This document shows positions 26,358 through 33,993 of a stretch of 64,000 nucleotides of DNA, piece after piece. Within the stretch, counting starts at the first letter, position 1. Every line of letters begins with the position of its first letter. The translations under genes were made by a program, and so were the position numbers. Origin of the DNA: Pirellulales bacterium (GTDB lineage Bacteria > Planctomycetota > Planctomycetia > Pirellulales > Thermoguttaceae); NCBI GenBank assembly GCA_016936015.1, contig JAFGPV010000006.1:1-64000 (forward strand), written 5' to 3'. The notes beneath the pieces are model-generated. The model worked only from the letters and a program-made list of their open reading frames with translations. It made no database searches and had not been told where the DNA came from.

Positions 26358-27905
26358 ATGGATGATTCACCACAACGCCGCTTTGCCGAGGAAGTCGTGC
26401 GGAAACTCCGCGCGGCGGGTTTCGAGGCGTATTGGGCGGGGGGATGCGTCCGCGACCAACTGCTGGGCCGGACGCCGAAGGACTACGACGTGGCCACCAA
26501 TGCCCTGCCCGAGCAGATCCGTAATCTCTTCGGACATCGCCGCACGCTGGCCCTGGGGGCGGCCTTTGGCGTGATCACCGTCAAAGGCCCGAAGGGGACC
26601 GGAATGATCGAGGTCGCCACCTTCCGCAAAGACGACGTCTACAGCGACGGCCGGCATCCCGACCGCGTCACCTTCAGCTCCGCCGAAGAAGACGCCCGGC
26701 GCCGCGATTTCACGATCAACGGCCTGTTCTACGATCCGCTGGAAGCGCGGGTAATCGACTTTGTCGGCGGACAGGAGGATTTGGAAAAACGGCGGATCCG
26801 CGCCATCGGCGATCCCCGAGAGCGGATCGCCGAAGACAAACTGCGGATGCTCCGGGCGGTGCGCTTCACCGCCGCGTTCGATTTCACCCTGGACAGCGGC
26901 ACGTCGGCCGCGATCCGGGAACTGGCTCCGGAAATCCACGCCGTTAGTCCCGAGCGGATCGCTATGGAAATGCGGCGGATCCTGACCGAGCCGGGCCACA
27001 TCCGGGCGGTCGAACTCCTTCTGGAAACCGGCCTGGCCGCTGAAATCCTGCCGGAAATCGTGCCCCAGACGCCCGATGAGCAAAAACGATTCGAGATCAA
27101 TTGCGGAATTCTCCACCGCATGCAGAATCCCGGATTTCCGTTGGCCTTTGCCGCACTCCTGCACGGGCTCGTTCCCGCCGAGCAAGTCAAGGCCATCGGC
27201 CGGCGCTGGCGGCTCTCGAACGAGGAGATCGAGCGATCCGCCTGGCTGGCCGCCCATCACGCCGCCTTGTGCGATCCTGCAAATATGAAATGGTCGCAAC
27301 TCCAGCCGTACCTGATCTCCGACGGCGTCGCCGACCTGTTGGCCCTGATGGAAGCGACCTCCCCCGAATCCGCCACGGCCGTCGCCTACTGCCGCGAAAA
27401 ACTCCGCCTCCCTCCCAACCAACTTAATCCCCCGCCGCTTATAACCGGCGATGATCTGCTGCAATTGGGCATTCCGCAGGGGCCTATCTATAGAGAATTG
27501 CTCGAAGATATACGCAGAAAACAATTAGACCAAATACTACATTCCCGCAAGGAAACGTTACATTATGTGAAGAAGGAATCTCGGCACAAGGAAAGAATGC
27601 GGCATCAAGAATTAAAACATCTTTATGGTTCATTGTACGATCAAGTCGCCGCCGTGCTCTTCACATCGGACCCGATCGGTATCAATTTCGAGCACAATAC
27701 CGATGAATATGAACCGGAGACCTCCACAATCTTGCCGCAATTGCCAGATTGTCGCTCCGAGGAAGACGTGCAACGGTTGTTACATCGTGAGTTTGTAAAA
27801 TGGTTTGACGAGGAAATTGCCGGTCCGCCTGAAATATATGTACAACCGGCTAAATTGATCTGGGATTTGTGGCGAAAAGAGACGAAGGGAACGGAATTCT
27901 TGTAA
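26358..27905 (+). CDS. CCA-adding tRNA nucleotidyltransferase with an extra C-terminal domain
   Basis: The N-terminal half is a class II polymerase-beta-like nucleotidyltransferase: AGGCVRDQLLGRTPKDYDVAT with Asp42 and Asp44 as metal ligands, then EEDARRRDFTINGLFYDP and RAIGDPRERIAEDKLRMLRA. It should build or repair the tRNA 3' CCA. Homologues normally end soon after the GDDLLQLGIPQGPIYRELL segment (about residue 364). This protein runs on to 515, with YDQVAAVLFTSDPIGINF, DEYEPETSTILPQL and EDVQRLLHREFVKWF, which resembles a DUF1871-type small domain. That part is visibly lower in GC. The ATG lies 3 bases after a palindromic repeat, with no ribosome site. Confidence 0.9.
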   Translation: MDDSPQRRFAEEVVRKLRAAGFEAYWAGGCVRDQLLGRTPKDYDVATNALPEQIRNLFGHRRTLALGAAFGVITVKGPKGTGMIEVATFRKDDVYSDGRHPDRVTFSSAEEDARRRDFTINGLFYDPLEARVIDFVGGQEDLEKRRIRAIGDPRERIAEDKLRMLRAVRFTAAFDFTLDSGTSAAIRELAPEIHAVSPERIAMEMRRILTEPGHIRAVELLLETGLAAEILPEIVPQTPDEQKRFEINCGILHRMQNPGFPLAFAALLHGLVPAEQVKAIGRRWRLSNEEIERSAWLAAHHAALCDPANMKWSQLQPYLISDGVADLLALMEATSPESATAVAYCREKLRLPPNQLNPPPLITGDDLLQLGIPQGPIYRELLEDIRRKQLDQILHSRKETLHYVKKESRHKERMRHQELKHLYGSLYDQVAAVLFTSDPIGINFEHNTDEYEPETSTILPQLPDCRSEEDVQRLLHREFVKWFDEEIAGPPEIYVQPAKLIWDLWRKETKGTEFL

Positions 27906-27927
27906 GATCCTTAAGGAGGGAAATGAG

Positions 27928-28014
27928 ATGTTGCCGTTGATCATTCCAGACAACGTCAAGGATGTTTTTTTACTCCTTACGGGTAATCGCTTCCACGTCG
28001 GCAAGGTCTTTTAA
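27928..28014 (+). CDS. Small reading frame with a strong ribosome site (28 codons)
   Basis: AAGGAGG (about 27913-27919) stands 8 bases before an ATG that opens a 28-residue frame beginning MLPLIIPDNVKDVFLLLTG. It runs 45 bases into the opposite-strand nucleotidyltransferase gene before stopping. It may be the surviving start of a gene cut off when the toxin-antitoxin pair inserted, or a genuine small protein. The peptide matches nothing I know. Confidence 0.3.
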   Translation: MLPLIIPDNVKDVFLLLTGNRFHVGKVF

Positions 28015-28434
28015 TCTCCCCGCGGCATTCTTGCTCTTGATGAAGCTTTCCCGATCAATGACGTTGACGGGGACGCCTTCCAGTTCCACGATCTCGCGTT
28101 GTGCATAACAGGAAGCGAAATCGACGCCCGTGATCCCCATCGTGAGATCCACTTGCATGGGGGGCATGCCGAAGCGAAAAACCTTTCGTTCGTCCAGGAA
28201 TTGCTCAGGAGTGAACGGCCGGGAGCGAAAACCGAATTGGCGAAGCGTGCGAATGATCGCCTGGGCGTTCTCGGGCGAGGGACGGATCCAGATATCCATG
28301 TCCGCCGTATAGCGGGAACAACCATGAACGGCCAACGCCCAGGCGCCCACCAGCAGATATTCAACCTTCTCCGCGTTCAATAATTCGATAAACTCTTTGA
28401 ATTCGCGCGGAAGTTGGATGGTACTGCGGTCCAT
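27970..28434 (-). CDS. Nucleotidyltransferase-fold protein (DUF6036/AbiEii-like), likely toxin of a TA pair
   Basis: The 154-residue protein has a nucleotidyltransferase core: EYLLVGAWALAVHGCSRYTADMDIWI, where the DxD aspartates bind metal, followed by PMQVDLTMGITGVDF with a further aspartate. Such small proteins act as toxins or tRNA modifiers in type IV-like pairs. Its ATG lies 74 bases inside the upstream antitoxin-like gene, an unusually long overlap. No other start upstream of the core would give a normal N-terminus. Same operon as the antitoxin-like gene. The toxic role is inferred from context. Confidence 0.8.
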   Translation of the reverse strand: MDRSTIQLPREFKEFIELLNAEKVEYLLVGAWALAVHGCSRYTADMDIWIRPSPENAQAIIRTLRQFGFRSRPFTPEQFLDERKVFRFGMPPMQVDLTMGITGVDFASCYAQREIVELEGVPVNVIDRESFIKSKNAAGRLKDLADVEAITRKE

Positions 28435-28588
28435 GTTGAATCATCCGGAGATATTCCACGGCGGCAACACGCTCCTGGGGCGGCCGGGAAAGCCAATGGT
28501 CGAGGGCATCGTTATGCGCTTCCTCATGGGACGAATACACATGAAGCGCCGTCTTATCCATCTTGAAGTATTCCAGAGGCGTTTGCAT
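28361..28588 (-). CDS. Antitoxin-like partner of the nucleotidyltransferase
   Basis: The 75-residue protein contains MDKTALHVYSSHEEA, then DHWLSRPPQERVAAVEYLR and ends RIQRVYRIIERGEG. This pattern is common in small proteins encoded directly before nucleotidyltransferase toxins. The start at 28588 is chosen because a -10 TATAAT ends 6 bases upstream, suggesting a leaderless message. An internal ATG at 28561 is possible, with a weak GGAA site. The 3' end overlaps the toxin gene by 74 bases. Confidence 0.75.
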   Translation of the reverse strand: MQTPLEYFKMDKTALHVYSSHEEAHNDALDHWLSRPPQERVAAVEYLRMIQHGPQYHPTSARIQRVYRIIERGEG

Positions 28589-28594
28589 TATTCT

Positions 28595-28600
28595 ATTATA
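28595..28600 (-). promoter_or_regulatory. -10 box (TATAAT) of the nucleotidyltransferase TA pair
   Basis: A consensus TATAAT on the minus strand ends 6 bases before the antitoxin ATG, so transcription should begin at or next to the start codon. No good -35 is visible at 16-18 bases. Confidence 0.5.
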
Positions 28601-28644
28601 CTCTTTTCCCGGAAACCAACACCCTCCGACGGAAAAAACGCCCC

Positions 28645-28683
28645 AAGAAAAAATTATCCGTCGCGGGGGTCAATCCGCGACGG
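28645..28683 (-). terminator. Rho-independent terminator after the HTH-receiver gene
   Basis: Read on the minus strand, a 9-base-pair stem CCGTCGCGG/CCGCGACGG with an 8-base loop is followed by ATAATTTTTT. It separates the regulator gene from the TA pair downstream. Confidence 0.8.
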
Positions 28684-28750
28684 GTTAAGCGGGATCGGCG
28701 ACGGGGAATATAGGGTGTCGCAGGACGCGGCCCTGGTAGGGGCAACGACC

Positions 28751-29323
28751 TTAGACCAATTCTTTCTTGGCGCCAATGAGCGTCCGCAGGCGCTCGGCCA
28801 ACAAAGCCGCGTCGAACGGCTTTTTGAACGTTTCGTTGATCGTCGAGCGGTCAAAGCTCAAAGAGCTGCCGTCGTCGGGCAACAGAGCGATTAGAATCAC
28901 GTCCGTGAATTCGGGATTCCGGCGTAGATTCTGACAGATTTGCAGGGCCTCGGTCCGACCGATCGAAAAATCGACGATAATGCAGTCGGGATGGAAGCTC
29001 TCGGCTTGAATCCCGGCGTCAAAACCGCTGGCAGCCACGGCCACCTTAAACGAGCGGTCCAAAGGCAACTCGCGTTTGAGGTTCTCCGTCAAGACTTGAT
29101 CCTGGGCGACGATGAGGACCTTCGCCATGGCCTCATCTTCTAAATCTCCCAGCGGCATTCCGTGTTCTTTGAGAAACTTAATCAGATACTCACGCGGAAT
29201 GCGGCGGTCTTGGGAACCGGGAATGCGATATCCCTTGAGCCGGCCCGAGTCGAACCATTTACTGACGGTGCGCGGGGCCACCTTGCAGATTTTGGCGACC
29301 TGACCAGTTGTGAAGACCTTCAT
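28751..29323 (-). CDS. Regulator with excisionase-type HTH and receiver-like domain
   Basis: The 190-residue protein begins with a MerR/excisionase-type winged helix (residues about 3-53, TTGQVAKICKVAPRTVSKWF). A response-regulator receiver fold follows from about residue 67. Asp118 in CIIVDFSIG is the likely phosphoacceptor and Lys168 in ETFKKPFD the conserved lysine. The acidic pair near the N-terminus of the receiver is only partly kept (AQDQ), so phosphorylation may be weak or absent. This order of domains, DNA-binding first, is opposite to usual response regulators but common in planctomycetes. GGAGAG precedes the ATG. No histidine kinase is adjacent, and the target is unknown. Confidence 0.88.
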   Translation of the reverse strand: MKVFTTGQVAKICKVAPRTVSKWFDSGRLKGYRIPGSQDRRIPREYLIKFLKEHGMPLGDLEDEAMAKVLIVAQDQVLTENLKRELPLDRSFKVAVAASGFDAGIQAESFHPDCIIVDFSIGRTEALQICQNLRRNPEFTDVILIALLPDDGSSLSFDRSTINETFKKPFDAALLAERLRTLIGAKKELV

Positions 29324-29946
29324 CGCAGGCTCTCCGATTTTATCTTAATCACCATGGTTTGTTTGTGTCCCGGGCGAAATTTCCCTTCCACCCGAAACGT
29401 ATTGGCCCCTTACCCGCGGCGAGATGATTCGCTCCCTCCAACAACCTCTTCGAGGCTGCACGCCGAAGGTATCTGGGTCGGGGCTACCCGTAATTCGCTC
29501 TTTCAGTCTGTGGTTCAGTTCCTTCTGACCCGTGCCGTACTAATAACATCGGCAAATCGGTCATCCGGAAGTCAGAGAAAATCCGTAAAATAGAGAAGTT
29601 GCGTTCCAACCACCCTATCTTGGTTTCCTTGAACTCCTGGCACAGTTACCCGACGAACTACAAGCAGTAAGGGGAGAAAGACCATCATTTCGCCCGCCTG
29701 GGAGAGAGGTTGCGGACGATTCAGGCACGCGGCCTTGGTGGCAGGTTCCCCCCTGCGGCCCGCTCCACCGGAGTTCCTCCATACTAATTCCGGTTCGGAA
29801 CTGGCCTTCCAATGTTCATCTTCGATTAATTACAGGGTAGGACTTTAATGAGTTTCGCCGGTCATAACGATCTGACCGATTATGACGCAAATGACGGTAT
29901 TTCGGGCAATATCGGCAAGATAAACGGCCTTCGGTGTATCGAAATA
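29324..29946. other. 620-base stretch without a gene, several small hairpins
   Basis: No reading frame here looks coding on either strand. Between 29740 and 29800 three short hairpins lie close together: GCAGG/CCTGC (29741-29756), CTCC/GGAG (29763-29772) and TTCCG/CGGAA (29788-29800). This could be an unrecognised structured RNA or a decayed element; it does not match tmRNA, RNase P or SRP RNA by eye. Confidence 0.35.
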
Positions 29947-30966
29947 TCAAAATTTCCGGTCCACCGAATCTTCGCCCGTTCCTTTGGGTTCAGCCTTGAG
30001 CCGAGTTAGAAACTCCCTCAGATCCGTCGGCAGCGGCGTTTCATAGTGCATGGCGTCGCCGGTCTTCGGATGCTCAAACGTCAGCGCGGCGGCGTGCAGG
30101 GCCAGCCGGGGTGCGCCGCTAAGATCTTTGCGCGGCGGTTGGAAAAGGGGCTGGATATAGATTCTTTCGCCGCAGAGCGGATGCCCGGCCTCGGCTAAAT
30201 GGATGCGGATCTGATGGGTTCGGCCGGTCTCGGGCCGACATTCGACTAATGTGTATTGGCCCAGTCTCTCCAACGGTTTTACGTGGGTAATGGAATGTTT
30301 TCCCGTATTCGGGAGTTTCGTACTGCCCCGACGGCCGTCGCCGCGGTCGCGGACCAGCCGGGATTGGAGGGTTTGCATTTTGACGCTGCCGTGGGCGATG
30401 GCCAGATAACGTCGCTGGGTAGTGTGTTTACGGAACTGCTGGGCAAGGTGTTTTTCGGCGGCGGGGGTTCGGGCAAAGACCATCACGCCGCTGGTTTCTC
30501 GGTCCAGACGGTGCACTGCCCGGACGGACCGTATTTTTCCTTTCCCCCGTTGCTTTTCCCGTCGAGCGATGATCGCTGGAAGCATCTCGTCGAGGGTCGG
30601 CTGGATCTGCTTCCGCCGGGCGGGCCAATGGGCCTCCTCCGAATGCCGCGTGGAGGTGACGCCCGAGGGTTTTTCGATTACAACGACCTGAGAATCCAGG
30701 TAAAGAATACGGACGTCCTTTTCGCTGGGCGGCGGGGCCATCGGCTGGGGCAGCACCTTAACTACGTCCTGCAACTTCAGCCGCCGGGCTGGGTCGGAGC
30801 AGAGATTGCCGCTGAGCATCACCCGCCGGGCCTTCAGGAGTTTCCGCACTTCCGCCCAGGACCGCCCCGGCAGCCACTCCCGCAGGGCCGCCGCCATAGT
30901 CGCCCCGACCTGCCGTGGCAAGACGCGGAAGATTTGTTCGGCGGTCTCAGGTTTGGATTTGCTCAC
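29947..30966 (-). CDS. RluA-family RNA pseudouridine synthase
   Basis: The 339-residue enzyme has an N-terminal S4-like RNA-binding region (about 15-70; RSWAEVRKLLKARRVMLSGN). A catalytic domain follows with the family's HRLDRETSG motif, in which Asp155 is the nucleophile, and RPETGRTHQIRIHLAEAGHPL further on. It isomerises uridine to pseudouridine in rRNA or tRNA; the target site cannot be read from sequence. The start codon is GTG without a clear ribosome site. An insert of about 40 residues rich in Arg/Lys precedes the catalytic motif. Confidence 0.95.
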   Translation of the reverse strand: MSKSKPETAEQIFRVLPRQVGATMAAALREWLPGRSWAEVRKLLKARRVMLSGNLCSDPARRLKLQDVVKVLPQPMAPPPSEKDVRILYLDSQVVVIEKPSGVTSTRHSEEAHWPARRKQIQPTLDEMLPAIIARREKQRGKGKIRSVRAVHRLDRETSGVMVFARTPAAEKHLAQQFRKHTTQRRYLAIAHGSVKMQTLQSRLVRDRGDGRRGSTKLPNTGKHSITHVKPLERLGQYTLVECRPETGRTHQIRIHLAEAGHPLCGERIYIQPLFQPPRKDLSGAPRLALHAAALTFEHPKTGDAMHYETPLPTDLREFLTRLKAEPKGTGEDSVDRKF

Positions 30967-31245
30967 TGGAATTCATTGCTTCTGAATGACTATCAAGTAG
31001 CACATCGAAAAACCTTTGAGTTCATGATGTTTAGCCTTCTCTTTCATAATGGAATCCCACGGAGGTTTTCAAGGGGATCGATTTGCAAAGCCACAAACAG
31101 CCGGTTGGCATGATAAAAATATCCGCCACCCCCCCAATATAGGAGGTTTTCCAAGTGCAATAATCTAATAGAGGAATTAAGCTGATAAGAGAACCGAAAC
31201 AGAGTATTCCGCAGCCATTCCCGACCTCTCACTCCCGGTCCCGCC

Positions 31246-32481
31246 TTGAACACTCCCATCCTCTCGCACACTTTTCCCAACGGTCTGGTGCTGGTTGCCG
31301 AACCGATCGCCTCGGTGCAATCGGCGGCATTTACATTCTTGCTTCCGGCCGGGAGCGTGTACGATCCGCCGGAGCGGAGCGGGCTGGGCAGTTTCACCTG
31401 CGAGATGGCCTTGCGGGGGGCCGGGCCGCGCGACAGCCGGCAGTTCATCTTCGACTTGGACAATCTCGGCGTCGAATGGAACGACAGCGTCAGCATTGCG
31501 CATACCAGCTACAGCGGCGCCATGCTGGCCGAGAACCTGCCCGCGACGTTGACGATCTGTGCCGACCTGCTCCGCCGGGCCCGGCTGCCCGAGGAGGAGT
31601 TGGAGGCCGGCCGGCTGGGCCTCTTGCAAGAGCTTCAGGCGATCGAGGACGAGCCGGCGCAGAAGGTGATGATCGAGCTGCGGCGGCGGCACTATCCGCT
31701 GCCCTGGGGCCGACCGGCCCAGGGAGAGATCGACGCCGTCCAGGCCATCACGATGGCCGAAATCGGGGATCATTATCGCCGCCGCTATCATCCCCGGGGC
31801 ACGATCCTCGGAGTGGCCGGCCGGGTGGACTTCGCCGCACTGGTCGATCTGCTGGGCGACTTGTTGGGCGATTGGACCGGGGACCGGGATGGCGAGATCG
31901 TCGAGCAGCCGGCCGCTTCGCCTTATGAGCATTTCCCGTACGAATCGAACCAGACGCAGATCGGCATCGCCTACCGCAGCGTGCCGTACAATCATCCCGA
32001 TTATTTCCAGGCCTGGGGCGCGGTGGGAGTGCTCAGCAGCGGGATGAGCGCCCGGCTGTTTACGGAGGTCCGCGAGCGGCGGGGGCTGTGTTACAGCGTG
32101 CACGCCTCCTACCATTCGTTGTGGCACCGCGGCGGCGTGTTCTGTTACGCCGGAACCGGCGCCGACCGGGCCCAGGAGACGCTGGACGTGACTCTCGGCG
32201 AACTGGTCCGCCTGGGCCAGGGAATTACGGAAGAGGAACTCGCCCGGCTGAAGGCCCGGATTAAAAGTGCCCTAGTGATGCAGCAGGAATCCAGTTCCGC
32301 CCGCAGCGCGTCGCTGGCCTACGATTGGTATCACCTCGGCCGGGGGCGGACCTTAAGCGAGGTGGAGCAGTTGATCGACGCCCTGAGCGACCGCAGCATC
32401 AACGCCTACCTGGCCGAGCATGCGCCCCGCGATTTCACGATCGTCACGCTCGGCCCGCAGCCGCTGGTGGTATCGGCGTAG
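31246..32481 (+). CDS. M16-family peptidase-like protein without zinc motif
   Basis: The 411-residue protein has the overall M16 fold: an N-terminal opening THTLPNGL-like segment, the middle EGRLGLLQELQAIEDEP region, and the C-terminal YSVHASYHSLWHRGGVF pattern. The metal-binding HxxEH is absent; the matching place reads SFTCEMALRGAG. In M16 pairs one subunit is often inactive and serves for substrate holding, and the active partner lies directly downstream (32639). The start is a TTG at 31246 with no clear ribosome site; an upstream in-frame stop leaves few alternatives. Confidence 0.85.
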   Translation: MNTPILSHTFPNGLVLVAEPIASVQSAAFTFLLPAGSVYDPPERSGLGSFTCEMALRGAGPRDSRQFIFDLDNLGVEWNDSVSIAHTSYSGAMLAENLPATLTICADLLRRARLPEEELEAGRLGLLQELQAIEDEPAQKVMIELRRRHYPLPWGRPAQGEIDAVQAITMAEIGDHYRRRYHPRGTILGVAGRVDFAALVDLLGDLLGDWTGDRDGEIVEQPAASPYEHFPYESNQTQIGIAYRSVPYNHPDYFQAWGAVGVLSSGMSARLFTEVRERRGLCYSVHASYHSLWHRGGVFCYAGTGADRAQETLDVTLGELVRLGQGITEEELARLKARIKSALVMQQESSSARSASLAYDWYHLGRGRTLSEVEQLIDALSDRSINAYLAEHAPRDFTIVTLGPQPLVVSA

Positions 32482-32513
32482 ATTTTGTGTTTTGAATGAA
32501 TGCCTTGTTGCCT

Positions 32514-32577
32514 AGCCGGCGGCTAACAGCCGCCGAGAGATAAGGTGAATCCCCCGCGGCGGCTGTTAGCCGCCTGC
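32514..32577. repeat. REPIN-like inverted pair, family 'AGCCGGCGGCTAACAG'
   Basis: The pair lies in the 157-base gap between the two M16 genes. Arms AGCCGGCGGCTAACAGCCGC and its near reverse complement enclose about 25 bases; relatives are at 15601-15676 and 33894-33914. Confidence 0.8.
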
Positions 32578-32638
32578 TTTTGGATACGGTTTCAATCTCA
32601 GACTGATAAACGGCACTGAATGAAGAAGAGGTCTCTCC

Positions 32639-33859
32639 GTGGAATTCCTGAATCACACCCTCTCCAATGGCTTGCAGATCGTCGCCGAGTGCAATCCCGA
32701 GGCGCATTCGACGGCGTTGGCGTTCTTCGTCCAGACCGGCGCCCGGGACGAGCACGATGGGATCGCGGGAGTGAGCCATTTTCTCGAGCACATGGTGTTC
32801 AAGGGGACGCCCCGCCGTACGGCCGACGAGGTCAACCGCGAGTTCGACGAGATGGGCGCCCACTACAACGCCATGACCGGCGAGGAGAACACGGTTTACT
32901 ACGCCTTCATGCTGCCCGAGTGCCAGGATCGGGCCGTGGCCCTGTTGGCCGACATCCTCCGCCCCTCGCTTCGGGAAGACGATTTCGAGACCGAGAAGAA
33001 GGTAATTCTCGAAGAGATCAAGATGTACGACGACCAGCCCCCTTTCGGCGCCGACGAGAAATGCCGGGCGTCCTTCTTCGGCGACCATCCCCTGGGCCGG
33101 AGCGTGCTGGGAACCGCCGAAAGCGTCGGCGGCTTGACCCCCGAGGCGATGCGCGATTACTTCGAACGCCGCTACAGCCCGGCGAACGTCACGCTGGGTG
33201 CCGCCGGAAAGGTCAATTTTCCGGCGCTGGTCCGCTGCGTCGAAGAGAACTGCGGCCACTGGCCCGCGCGGGCGGCCTCCCGGACCGTCACCACGCCGAC
33301 GGTCCACGAAGGCTTTCAGACGTTAATCAAGGAATCGGCCTCGCAGCAATATCTCTTGCAGATGGCCTCCGGGCCGGCCGCCGAAGACGCCGACCGCTAC
33401 GCCGCCAAGCTGCTGGCCGTGATCCTCGGCGACGAGAGCGGCAGCCGGTTGTTCTGGGAACTGGTCGATCCCGGCCTAGCCGAGCACGCCACTATCGGGC
33501 ACGGCGAAAACCAAGGCGCCGGCGTGATGGTCACCTACGTCTGCTGCGACCCGGCTCGCGCCAAGGACAATTTGGATCGCGTCAACCGCATTTACCGTCA
33601 GGCCGAGAAAGAGGGGATCACCGAGGCGGAACTCGGGCAGGCGAAGAGCAAGGTCCGCTCTCGGGTCGTCCTGGGCAGCGAACGGCCCCGCGGCCGGCTG
33701 TTTACGATCGGCGGCGATTGGGTTTATCGCCGCGAGTATCGCCCCCTGGAAAAAGACCTCGACGCTCTGGCCGCCCTGACGCGCGACGACGTCCACGCCG
33801 TTCTTGCAAAATACCCTCTCACCCGTAATACCACGCTCACCATCGGGCCGCGAGAATAA
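32639..33859 (+). CDS. M16-family zinc peptidase (processing-protease type)
   Basis: The 406-residue protein has the inverted zinc motif HFLEH at residues 47-51 (His47, Glu50, His51) and the distal glutamate in ETEKKVILEEIKMYDD. GEENTVYYAFMLPE, typical of the active subunit, is present. It probably forms a heterodimer with the inactive-looking upstream protein, as in bacterial PqqL/MPP-like pairs. Substrate unknown; no signal peptide is seen, so a cytoplasmic location is likely. The start is GTG with GAAGAGG 7 bases upstream. A single palindromic arm follows at 33894. Confidence 0.93.
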   Translation: MEFLNHTLSNGLQIVAECNPEAHSTALAFFVQTGARDEHDGIAGVSHFLEHMVFKGTPRRTADEVNREFDEMGAHYNAMTGEENTVYYAFMLPECQDRAVALLADILRPSLREDDFETEKKVILEEIKMYDDQPPFGADEKCRASFFGDHPLGRSVLGTAESVGGLTPEAMRDYFERRYSPANVTLGAAGKVNFPALVRCVEENCGHWPARAASRTVTTPTVHEGFQTLIKESASQQYLLQMASGPAAEDADRYAAKLLAVILGDESGSRLFWELVDPGLAEHATIGHGENQGAGVMVTYVCCDPARAKDNLDRVNRIYRQAEKEGITEAELGQAKSKVRSRVVLGSERPRGRLFTIGGDWVYRREYRPLEKDLDALAALTRDDVHAVLAKYPLTRNTTLTIGPRE

Positions 33860-33893
33860 TCCGGGATCGGGGGACTCTTTTCCGGCAATCCCG

Positions 33894-33914
33894 CGGCGGC
33901 TGTTAGCCGCCGGC
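33894..33914. repeat. Single palindromic arm, family 'AGCCGGCGGCTAACAG'
   Basis: GCGGCGGCTGTTAGCCGCCG is one half of the pair seen at 15601-15676 and 32514-32577, located between the active M16 gene and the duplicated-domain protein. Confidence 0.75.
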
Positions 33915-33993
33915 TGTTTGCGGTACAATGCTCTTCGGCGATGATCGGCGTGAGATGCCGTGTCGATGCACCTCGAACTTCAAGGGGAAAACC

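Noticed and set aside
26367-27524. A 385-residue minus-strand frame.
   Set aside because: Antisense to the CCA-adding enzyme, which has clear catalytic motifs in the other frame.
29600-29810. Possible tmRNA, RNase P RNA or SRP RNA.
   Set aside because: Hairpins are present, but none of the conserved cores of these RNAs could be found on either strand.
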